Shown here: one piece after another, positions 7,649-15,128 of the stretch | Layout of the letters: every line of letters begins with the position of its first letter | Position numbering within the stretch: position 1 is the first letter of the stretch | Source of the DNA: an uncultured Prochlorococcus sp. | GTDB taxonomy: Bacteria; Cyanobacteriota; Cyanobacteriia; PCC-6307; Cyanobiaceae | Direction of reading: 5' to 3' | DNA: 61,696 bases | NCBI GenBank assembly: GCA_902627335.1 | Contig: CACOIV010000006.1 | Span: 1-61,696 of the forward strand | Made by a program: the position numbers and the translations under genes | The notes under the pieces: model-generated | The model's database searches: none | What the model saw: the letters and a program-made list of their open reading frames with translations, nothing else | What the model was told of the DNA's origin: nothing

Positions 7649-8419
7649 ATGCAGAATTATTTCTTCAAAAATATATTATTTTTACCTTTATTCGTTGTAT
7701 CTTTTAATTCTGTAATTGCTGAGGAATTGAAAAGATATATTTGGTTAAGCGTTCCGTATACTTTTACAGAGAGAGAAAAATATATAAATTCTGAAGAAAT
7801 TTGCGAATATATTTCATCTAAAGAAAAAAATAAGCAAAACACACAAAAGTCCATAATTCAGAAATGTACTACAACACCAGCAAGATATATTCCAGAAAAA
7901 ACTTCAACAAAAAATCTAAGAGTACATGTTGATTGCAAAGATAGCACATATGATGCTAAGGGAGATGGCAAAGGGTGGAGAAAATTAGTTCTTGAAGAAA
8001 CAGTTTTAAATTCAGCGAAAGAACCTTGTCTTAAAAATGGATATATCATAGGTGCTAATAATTATGTTTTAAATAATTTAAAAAGAAAGAAAATCACACC
8101 ATATTCCTCAATCCCTCAAACAATCAATTATCAAGAGTGTCTTGAAAATTCAATCAATGAATTAAGCGCGGAGAAAGATTTATCTCTGCTAAATCCAAAA
8201 TCTATTGGTTTATCTTCACTTGAACAAGTGAGTGCTTATTATCTTCAACTAAGATCAAACTTACCAAATATTTGTGAAAAATTAACTTCTAAAGAAAATC
8301 GTGAACTTAGCAAATTTGAAATTCAATTATCAATATGGGATCCTATGAAACTTGAAGCAATTGAATATGTAATGAAAAACATAAAAAATTGCAAAAATAA
8401 TTTGATTCAAATCCCATAA
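7649..8419 (+). CDS. Hypothetical secreted protein, 256 aa
   Basis: No family is recognised. The first about 25 residues (MQNYFFKNILFLPLFVVSF...) form a signal peptide, with likely cleavage after NSVIA before EELKRY. The mature part is Lys-, Asn- and Ser-rich with several cysteines (ICEY, QKCTT, VDCKDST, KEPC, YQEC, NICEK), suggesting disulfides in the periplasm. A segment WLSVPYTF near the new N-terminus resembles WVSVPASKF of the opposite-strand protein next door. GAGATAGG lies just upstream as a ribosome binding site. Position next to the tRNA-Phe element suggests accessory content. Function unknown. Confidence 0.75.
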   Translation: MQNYFFKNILFLPLFVVSFNSVIAEELKRYIWLSVPYTFTEREKYINSEEICEYISSKEKNKQNTQKSIIQKCTTTPARYIPEKTSTKNLRVHVDCKDSTYDAKGDGKGWRKLVLEETVLNSAKEPCLKNGYIIGANNYVLNNLKRKKITPYSSIPQTINYQECLENSINELSAEKDLSLLNPKSIGLSSLEQVSAYYLQLRSNLPNICEKLTSKENRELSKFEIQLSIWDPMKLEAIEYVMKNIKNCKNNLIQIP

Positions 8420-8466
8420 ATAGTTTTTTGATCCCTAAATAAAATTTATATTTCATTCAATAGAAT

Positions 8467-8853
8467 TCATTTCTGAGCATCACATACTTGGCCAATAACG
8501 CCTAAAATTAATTTATCTCCATTTGGATATTTCCATTTGGCTTCAAGATTTTCAAATTCAGCAAAATCTTTAGCACCTACTCCAACATCTCTAAAAGTTT
8601 TTTGTGAACAATTTATATCCATTGTATAAAGGATATCTTTCGTTATATCATTTTTAATCTTTGGTATAAATTTACTTAAGACCCTTATTGAGCCGTCTTC
8701 ATTTTTATGCATAGTTTGGGCATCCCATAGTTGCTTACCAAATTTGCTAGCTGGAACACTCACCCAATCATGATCAATTGCATTTGTTTGCAAAGGCAAA
8801 AATAATATTGATAACAAACTAATACAAACAATATTTTTGAAGAAAAAAAGCAT
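8467..8853 (-). CDS. Hypothetical secreted protein, 128 aa
   Basis: The N-terminus MLFFFKNIVCISLLSILFLP is a signal peptide, with likely cleavage after LQTNA. The mature part begins IDHDWVSVPASKFGKQLWDA. It contains a two-Cys pattern (DINCSQ and GQVCDA) and a layout of short strands (W-x-V, then DGSIRVLSKF) that loosely recalls the surface-adhesin E type of small periplasmic domain. That resemblance is a guess. It is convergent with the 256-aa secreted protein, 47 bases apart. Both share a W-[LV]-SVP start to the mature chain and may be distant relatives. Confidence 0.7.
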   Translation of the reverse strand: MLFFFKNIVCISLLSILFLPLQTNAIDHDWVSVPASKFGKQLWDAQTMHKNEDGSIRVLSKFIPKIKNDITKDILYTMDINCSQKTFRDVGVGAKDFAEFENLEAKWKYPNGDKLILGVIGQVCDAQK

Positions 8854-9097
8854 CTAATCAATTGAACTAATCTTATTTTATAAAATCAAATAATAAATAA
8901 GTGTATATTATTAAAGAGTATATAGCCTTTAAATTTTCTTTAGAAAAGTTAAATCATTTCTGCATTAATTCATGAAATTGCATTAAGTGCGAGGTATTTG
9001 ATATACTCCAAAAATTGAGATTGAAATTTGATTCACTTATTTAATTACTGATAGAAATAAACTCATCTCTCTCAATTTATCAAAAACCTCCAAAATA

Positions 9098-9730
9098 ATG
9101 CGCAAGTTAAGGAAATTTCTATCAATTCTCTTTTTTGTAGCTATTGCAATTGTACTAATCTATATAATTCAAAATTATGGGATTGAACCATTAAGAATAC
9201 AGGTTGCAAATATGGGGATTTGGGCCCCTTTAGGAATCTTTATTCTTAGGGGAATTAGTATTATTTTACCTGCATTACCCAGTTCTGCTTATTCTCTTTT
9301 AGCTGGATCTCTACTAGGTTTTCAAACTGGTTACTTTACAATATTGATTTCAGATATGGTTTTTTGTCAGACAGCTTTCTTCATTGCAAGAAATTATGGA
9401 CGCACTCCAGTAAGAAAATTAGTTGGTATTAAAGCGATGAAAAGGATTGAAAGTTTTAATCAAAATCAACTAGAAGGAAATTTTTTCTTAATGACGGGAC
9501 TCTTGATGACAGGACTATTTGATTTTCTAAGTTATGCGATAGGTATTGGAGGGACGAGATGGAGAATATTCACGCCAGCATTACTTATTAGCTTATTAAT
9601 AAGCGATTCAATTTTAGTCGCTGTTGGGGCTGGAGTTAGTCAAGGTGCGGGCATATTACTGGGTTTAGCACTTTTAGGGATGTTTGCTTTAGCAACAATT
9701 TCCGGGTTAGCAAAAAACATTTCTAAATAA
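9098..9730 (+). CDS. TVP38/TMEM64 (VTT, DedA-like) membrane protein
   Basis: This is an inner-membrane protein of 210 residues with an N-terminal helix (about 8-25) and further hydrophobic segments typical of the VTT domain. The family signature region runs FILRGISIILPALPSSAYSL, then LLAGSLLGFQTGYF, and later GLFDFLSYAIGIGGTRWRIF. Members are linked to membrane lipid handling and envelope integrity, and exact transport activity is not settled for this group. It is a single gene, with spacers of over 100 bases on both sides. Confidence 0.85.
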   Translation: MRKLRKFLSILFFVAIAIVLIYIIQNYGIEPLRIQVANMGIWAPLGIFILRGISIILPALPSSAYSLLAGSLLGFQTGYFTILISDMVFCQTAFFIARNYGRTPVRKLVGIKAMKRIESFNQNQLEGNFFLMTGLLMTGLFDFLSYAIGIGGTRWRIFTPALLISLLISDSILVAVGAGVSQGAGILLGLALLGMFALATISGLAKNISK

Positions 9731-9846
9731 TATTTCCTTACTAATTCTGAAGCAGATCAAGCAAAACATATAACAATTTGCAAAATTTTTTTTTAAATAC
9801 ATTTATCTATGTCAGAATGATAATTTGAAAAGACAAATAGTATCAA

Positions 9847-10026
9847 ATGTCTCCGTTTAGACCTACATCTTATAATCGTCCAGATGATCAAATATCTACA
9901 ACACCCTCAGGAATAAAAATCACATCTGCTAAAAATCTTATGATTGATTCAATGGTAAGAATGATTCAAAAAGCTACTTATCATTCAGTTGAAGAAAAAC
10001 TTGCAGAAGAGCCAAATAACTATTAA
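9847..10026 (+). CDS. Small 59-aa protein overlapping the cpeS start
   Basis: ATG-initiated frame starting MSPFRPTSYNRPDDQISTTP and ending EEPNNY. It has a disordered polar start and a likely helix (NLMIDSMVRMIQKATYHSVEE). No known family is recognised. It overlaps the start of cpeS in a different frame, and no ATG, GTG or TTG for cpeS lies beyond this overlap, which suggests translational coupling. It could instead be a fortuitous frame, but the composition is protein-like and no other start for the downstream gene is available. Confidence 0.55.
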   Translation: MSPFRPTSYNRPDDQISTTPSGIKITSAKNLMIDSMVRMIQKATYHSVEEKLAEEPNNY

Positions 10027-10540
10027 AGAATTTATCGACAAAAGCATTGGTGAGTGGAAATCTCTAAGAAGCACTCACACAATTGCTTTTCAAGAATTTG
10101 AAAACACTACAAGTAATATTTTTATTTCCTATCTAAGCTTAGATAGTATTGAAGCTAAAGATCTCTTAAAAAAATTTAGTTTCTCCTTAAATCCAAAATT
10201 TGCAATCAAAATCATTTGGCAAGCTTCAAGTGATTGGACAAATGAAGACAAATCAGATCAGAACGACACAACCTTAATTTTTTCTCAAAAAGATATTAAT
10301 TCTGGAATAATTTTAAGAAATAAGGGTTATGCAGAAATGATCCATGCTTATTCGAATTATTTTATTGATGAACAAGAAAACTTAAACATAATTACTGAAT
10401 ATAATTCAATAATTAGTGAAGAAAAAATATGGTTTATATCAAATCATTTAAGAGCAAGGTATTCTCTAATCAAAAATAAAGAGTTTGGTTCACTCATACA
10501 AACCTCCCATTCATCTGAGATAAGAAAAATAACTAGTTAA
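9989..10540 (+). CDS. cpeS: Phycoerythrin chromophore lyase CpeS
   Basis: CpeS/CpcS lyases attach phycoerythrobilin to Cys-82 of the phycoerythrin beta chain. The family N-terminus is seen as ITIKEFIDKSIGEWKSLRST, followed by the lipocalin-like strands (VSYL/ISYLSL type, IIWQASSDW, GYAEMIHAYSNYF, and near the end IWFISNHLRARYSLIKN). No ATG is available in frame. The longest start is TTG at 9989, with another TTG at 10001. Both lie inside the 59-aa frame. The gene is convergent with cpeB, and the two stop codons overlap at 10537-10540. Enzyme and substrate are thus neighbours on opposite strands. Confidence 0.85.
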   Translation: MKKNLQKSQITIKEFIDKSIGEWKSLRSTHTIAFQEFENTTSNIFISYLSLDSIEAKDLLKKFSFSLNPKFAIKIIWQASSDWTNEDKSDQNDTTLIFSQKDINSGIILRNKGYAEMIHAYSNYFIDEQENLNIITEYNSIISEEKIWFISNHLRARYSLIKNKEFGSLIQTSHSSEIRKITS

Positions 10541-11064
10541 TCCAAAAGTGAAATAATTTTTTCAAAATAAAATTCTGTTTCTTTTATGAGTTCAGAGATT
10601 ACAGATTGATTTGCCAGAGAAAAACTTGAAGTTGTTTTAATATCTATAATTGTTGAGTCTTTTATAAGCTCAACTACTCGAATGGCATGTGATAGCGGCA
10701 CTCCTAAAGCGATATATGCGTTCTTTAATTCTCTTAAACAACTCTTTTCCAAAACCGACTCATCTTTTGTTATTAATAAAAAGGTAATATATCTAATGAT
10801 AATTTCTCCATCACGCAAGCAAACTGACATCTTGTTTGTAGTATTGACACAATTATGTGAATTCACTGAATCTTGATTCTCACATATCATTGCTGTCACT
10901 GCATCTGCAGCAATAGCGTGAGAATTATTTGTTATTGAAACTATTGCATCTAAGCGAGAGTTTGCTGTATTTACAAATTCTTGTATATTCTCAAAATTTT
11001 CATCTAATACATTTGTTAGCTCACAGCAGCTTGAGAGAAGATCCTTATTTCCAAAATTATGCAT
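10537..11064 (-). CDS. cpeB: Degenerate phycoerythrin class III beta chain CpeB
   Basis: This is a biliprotein of 175 residues. NSRLDAIVSITNNSHAIAAD (36-54) and DAVTAMICENQD match the CpeB core, as do KMSVCLRDGEIIIRYITFLL (79-98) and NAYIALGVPL. The bilin site Cys-82 is kept at exactly residue 82. Cys-61 is kept, but its partner near 50 is His (H49) and the Cys-165 site is lost, so the doubly linked bilin and the third bilin cannot form as usual. No alpha chain or phycobilisome rod gene is adjacent. High-light Prochlorococcus keeps only this beta-type remnant, proposed to be a minor pigment or sensor rather than an antenna. Confidence 0.9.
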   Translation of the reverse strand: MHNFGNKDLLSSCCELTNVLDENFENIQEFVNTANSRLDAIVSITNNSHAIAADAVTAMICENQDSVNSHNCVNTTNKMSVCLRDGEIIIRYITFLLITKDESVLEKSCLRELKNAYIALGVPLSHAIRVVELIKDSTIIDIKTTSSFSLANQSVISELIKETEFYFEKIISLLD

Positions 11065-11244
11065 TACTTTTGTAAAACCTGTATAGAATCTCTTTATTTA
11101 AGAGACTTTATAAGAATAGTACAAACCAATGATTTTTAACCCAATTTATTTATATAAAGCAACTCTTCTTAACGAAAACAATAAAAACTTTTAATTTATT
11201 ATCAGAATTTGCGTTACGATATAACTAATTAAATTTCTCATTAA

Positions 11245-11442
11245 GTGGATAATCAAGATTTAACTTTATCAAAAAAATTACTTGCTTCTTACAAAGAAAG
11301 ATTAGAGAACGAAATTCTTAAAAGAAGTCTTAAATTAAAAATTCCTTCAAAGATCTGCAAAGAAATCATTGAGAATAATAATGAAATTAATGAATTAAAA
11401 AAAGCAATATATGAATTAGAGAATTTAACAACTAACCCTTAA
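11245..11442 (+). CDS. Small 65-aa coiled-coil protein upstream of uvrD
   Basis: Starts at GTG. The product, MDNQDLTLSKKLLASYKERL..., is highly charged (Lys, Glu, Asn) and nearly all predicted helix, with heptad-like leucine and isoleucine spacing, ending ELENLTTNP. No known family. It ends 27 bases before the helicase gene on the same strand, so the two are probably cotranscribed. A role with the helicase is only a guess. Confidence 0.6.
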   Translation: MDNQDLTLSKKLLASYKERLENEILKRSLKLKIPSKICKEIIENNNEINELKKAIYELENLTTNP

Positions 11443-11469
11443 AGACGAATTATTATTTAAAAGCAAATC

Positions 11470-13875
11470 GTGACTCAAATCAACAATTATCTTTTTGAAT
11501 CTTTAAATGAAGAGCAATTAAGAGCTGTAAGTCACATAAATGGTCCTTTACTTGTTGTAGCAGGAGCAGGGAGCGGAAAAACAAAAGCACTCACTCATAG
11601 GATTGCAAATTTAATTGAAAATAATAAAACGGATCCTTATAATATTTTGGCTGTGACTTTTACCAATAAAGCCGCGAAAGAAATGAAAGAAAGGTTAGAA
11701 ATTATACTAGCTAAAGAACTTTCAAATATTCGTTTTGGGCAACCTTGGTCCACTTTAAAAGAATTTGATCAGAACCAACTTCGGGCTGATATTTATCAAG
11801 ATCGATTACGTGATTTATGGATCGGAACCTTCCATTCCCTTTTCTCAAGATTATTGAGATTTGATATTGATAAATATGAGGATCCTGAGGGTCTCAAATG
11901 GAATAGACAATTTTCTATTTATGACGAAACAGACTCTCAAACTTTAATTAAGGAAATAGTAACCCAAGAAATGAGCTTAGATCCAAAAAGATATGATCCA
12001 AAAAAAATTAAATGGGCAATAAGTAATGCAAAAAATCAATGTTTAACCCCTAAACAACTAGAAGAAAAATCTGAAAATAATTTTGATAAAGTGATTGCAG
12101 ATGCATATAAAAAATATAGTATATCTCTATCAAAAAATAACTCTTTAGATTTTGATGATCTTTTACTAATCCCAGTTTTTTTATTAAAACAAAATCATAA
12201 AGTCAGGGATTATTGGCATCAAAGATTTAAACATATATTGATTGACGAGTATCAAGATACTAATAGAACTCAATATGAATTAATTAAATTAATAACGACT
12301 GGCAATACTGAACCAGATTTATTTTCGAATTGGAATGACAGATCAATTTTTGTAGTTGGTGATGCAGATCAAAGTATATATAGTTTTAGAGCCGCTGATT
12401 TTAGAATACTAATGGGTTTTAAAGAAGATTTCAAAAGTGATTCAAAAAGCACTTCTGATTCAATTGTTAAGTTAGAGAATAACTATAGATCAACCTCAAA
12501 TATATTAAGTGCTGCAAATTCTCTAATAGAGAATAATAGTGAGAGAATCGAAAAGATCTTAAAAGCAACAAAATCAGATGGAGAACCAATAAATTTATTA
12601 AGTTGCGATGATGAAGTTTGCGAAGCTGAAGCAATTACGAATAAGATCAAACAACTTGGAAATAGGAATTCTGAACCAAAATGGCAAAATTTTGCGATTC
12701 TTTATAGAACCAGAGCTCAATCAAGAGTTTTGGAAGAATCATTAGTGAGATGGCGAATACCTTACACTATTTTTGGAGGTCTACGTTTTTATGACAGAAG
12801 AGAAATTAAAGATGCGTTGGCATACCTTAAAATATTAATTAATAACGATGACAACATAAGCCTTCTAAGAATCATCAATGTTCCAAGAAGAGGAATAGGT
12901 AAAACCACTATTCAAAAATTAAACGCAATTGCGAATCAATTAAACATCTCATTATGGGAGGTCATAAATAATAAAGAATGCTTAACATCCACAATAGGTA
13001 GATCATCTAAAGGGATTAGTCAGTTTACAGAATTAATGAATGAATTAAGTTGTTATCTCCAGAATTCTGGTCCATCACAATTAATACAATTAATTCTTGA
13101 AAAAAGTGGATATTTTAAAGATCTCTTAATGAGCGGCACTGAAGAATCAGAGGATAGAAGAAATAATTTACAAGAATTAATAAATGCAGCCACACAATAT
13201 GAAGAAGAGAATGAAAGTGGGGACGTAGAGGGATTTTTATCATCAGCTGCATTAACTTCAGAAAATGATAATAAAAAAAATCTTGCTAATTCTGTAACTT
13301 TAATGACTTTACATAATAGCAAAGGTCTTGAATTTCAAAATGTCTTCATAACAGGTTTGGAGCAAGGTTTATTCCCTAGTTATAGATCCATAGATACTCC
13401 TTCGCTTTTAGAAGAGGAGAGAAGATTGTGTTACGTAGGTTTAACAAGAGCAAAAGAAAGAGTCTACTTAACACATGCACGAGAAAGAAGACTATGGGGA
13501 GGAATGAGAGAAGCAACTATCCCTTCAATATTCCTTTCGGAAATCCCTGAAGATTTAATAAATGGAGACTTACCACAATCAACCGGTATTTCGTTAAAAA
13601 GAGATCTTCACATGAATAGATTAACTAGAATAGATCGTAAATATAATGATTTTCAAAATAAACCTATCAATACTGTAAGAAGACTTTATTCAGGACCTAG
13701 CAAAGGAGAAAAATGGAAAATTGAAGATAAATTAATTCATGCCAAATTTGGCAGGGGAGAAATCATTCATATTTTTGGAACAGGAGAAAAAATTTCAATA
13801 GCAGTAAAATTTGGAGATAAAGGAAGTAAAATTCTTGATCCAAGGTTAGCTCCTATAAGACGTCTAAATAATTAA
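11470..13875 (+). CDS. UvrD/PcrA-type superfamily 1 DNA helicase
   Basis: ATP-driven 3'-5' DNA helicase for repair and replication-fork maintenance. It has 801 residues, starting at GTG. Motifs in order: Q-motif region LNEEQLRAV; Walker A AGAGSGKTKA (31-40); Ia AVTFTNKAAKEMKERL; Walker B DEYQDTN; motif III GDADQSIYSFRAAD; motif IV ENNYRSTSNI; V LMTLHNSKGLEFQNVFI; and VI LCYVGLTRAKERVYL. The PcrA-like C-terminus ends with a tudor-like segment (KFGRGEIIHIFGTGEKISIAVKF). Length and motifs fit PcrA/UvrD rather than Rep or RecB. It is followed 5 bases later by the nucleotidyltransferase gene. Confidence 0.95.
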   Translation: MTQINNYLFESLNEEQLRAVSHINGPLLVVAGAGSGKTKALTHRIANLIENNKTDPYNILAVTFTNKAAKEMKERLEIILAKELSNIRFGQPWSTLKEFDQNQLRADIYQDRLRDLWIGTFHSLFSRLLRFDIDKYEDPEGLKWNRQFSIYDETDSQTLIKEIVTQEMSLDPKRYDPKKIKWAISNAKNQCLTPKQLEEKSENNFDKVIADAYKKYSISLSKNNSLDFDDLLLIPVFLLKQNHKVRDYWHQRFKHILIDEYQDTNRTQYELIKLITTGNTEPDLFSNWNDRSIFVVGDADQSIYSFRAADFRILMGFKEDFKSDSKSTSDSIVKLENNYRSTSNILSAANSLIENNSERIEKILKATKSDGEPINLLSCDDEVCEAEAITNKIKQLGNRNSEPKWQNFAILYRTRAQSRVLEESLVRWRIPYTIFGGLRFYDRREIKDALAYLKILINNDDNISLLRIINVPRRGIGKTTIQKLNAIANQLNISLWEVINNKECLTSTIGRSSKGISQFTELMNELSCYLQNSGPSQLIQLILEKSGYFKDLLMSGTEESEDRRNNLQELINAATQYEEENESGDVEGFLSSAALTSENDNKKNLANSVTLMTLHNSKGLEFQNVFITGLEQGLFPSYRSIDTPSLLEEERRLCYVGLTRAKERVYLTHARERRLWGGMREATIPSIFLSEIPEDLINGDLPQSTGISLKRDLHMNRLTRIDRKYNDFQNKPINTVRRLYSGPSKGEKWKIEDKLIHAKFGRGEIIHIFGTGEKISIAVKFGDKGSKILDPRLAPIRRLNN

Positions 13876-13880
13876 TAATT

Positions 13881-15128
13881 ATGGAAAAATATGATTTATA
13901 TCTATATGAGGAATTATTGAATATTCCTTATAAGTTATATAGTCTAATCAATGAATATATTGAATTAAATAAAAATGTGAAAATAGCATTTGTAGGAGGG
14001 TATATTCGAGATTTACTAATCAAGAGAATTCACAAATTAAATTCTATAAACCCTATCGACCTAGATTTAGTTATAGAAGGATCTGCAATATCTCTAGCCA
14101 AATTCATAAAGAAAAATATTAAAGATGTAGAGATTTGTCTGATCAAGGAATTTGAAATTTATAATACTGTTGAATTAAATATTAATAATCTAAAGATAGA
14201 TATAGCATCTGCAAGAGAAGAAATTTATGAAGCACCGGGTCTCAATCCAGTAGTAAAAGAATCAACAATTTTGCAAGATTTAAAAAGAAGGGACATTAGC
14301 ATAAATGCAATAGCTTTTGAAATTTCTACAAGACAAATTCAAGATCTTTTTGAAGGTATTAATCATATTAAAAAAAAAGAAATTCACTTACTTCATAAAA
14401 ATAGTATTAGAGATGATCCAAGTAGGCTCTTGAGATGTGCAAAGTATGCCTCTAGACTAGATTTTGAAATAACTAAAAGTTCATTAGTTCAATCACAAAA
14501 AACAATTAAAGCATGGCCTTGGATTTATAAATATAAAAAAAATAGATTTATTTTTCCACCAGGTATAAGCATAAGATTAAGAATGGAACTTTCCGAAATA
14601 AATAAATTCGACAATTTATCTAAAATTATTTCCATACTTAATATCTGGCAAGTTATGGATTTATTAAATAAAGATATAAAGATTAACCATAAATTCATGA
14701 GAGGATTACATTGGATTAAAAAATTAGATGGAAAGGAAATCTTATATTTAATAAAAGACTCTAAAGCTAATGAAATATTATGCGAGAGATTATATATTAA
14801 TAAGAAAGATAGAAAAATACTAAATGAATATAACTTTATAAAATCTAAGTTCGAACAAAACAAAGAAAAATATAAAAATTTCTCAGCATCGAATTGGACC
14901 GCTTTTATTGAAGATAATAATTTAGATCCTGAAACAATAAAATTATTAATTTCAGAAAGTATCCTTTTCTGGAGAGAATTATTTCGGTGGCTCTTTATTT
15001 ATCGATTTATAAAAAGTAGTAAAAATGGAAAAACTTTACAAGAAGAAGGTTGGAAAGAAGGTAAAAGTATTGGAGATGAAATCAAAAGATTAAGATACAT
15101 TAATATAGATAATTACTCAAAACATTAA
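13881..15128 (+). CDS. tRNA nucleotidyltransferase / poly(A) polymerase family protein (CCA-adding type)
   Basis: Class II nucleotidyltransferase, 415 residues. The head domain shows FVGGYIRDLLI, the metal-binding DLDLVIEGSA, the RRDISINAIAFEI motif and the DDPSRLLRCAKYASRLDFEI nucleotide-selection region. In this organism CCA is not encoded in the tRNAs seen here (for example tRNA-Phe), so a CCA-adding activity is needed. Cyanobacteria may use one or two related enzymes (CC- and A-adding), and sequence reading alone does not separate them. It starts 5 bases after the helicase gene. Its stop overlaps that of the convergent selD fusion. Confidence 0.85.
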   Translation: MEKYDLYLYEELLNIPYKLYSLINEYIELNKNVKIAFVGGYIRDLLIKRIHKLNSINPIDLDLVIEGSAISLAKFIKKNIKDVEICLIKEFEIYNTVELNINNLKIDIASAREEIYEAPGLNPVVKESTILQDLKRRDISINAIAFEISTRQIQDLFEGINHIKKKEIHLLHKNSIRDDPSRLLRCAKYASRLDFEITKSSLVQSQKTIKAWPWIYKYKKNRFIFPPGISIRLRMELSEINKFDNLSKIISILNIWQVMDLLNKDIKINHKFMRGLHWIKKLDGKEILYLIKDSKANEILCERLYINKKDRKILNEYNFIKSKFEQNKEKYKNFSASNWTAFIEDNNLDPETIKLLISESILFWRELFRWLFIYRFIKSSKNGKTLQEEGWKEGKSIGDEIKRLRYINIDNYSKH

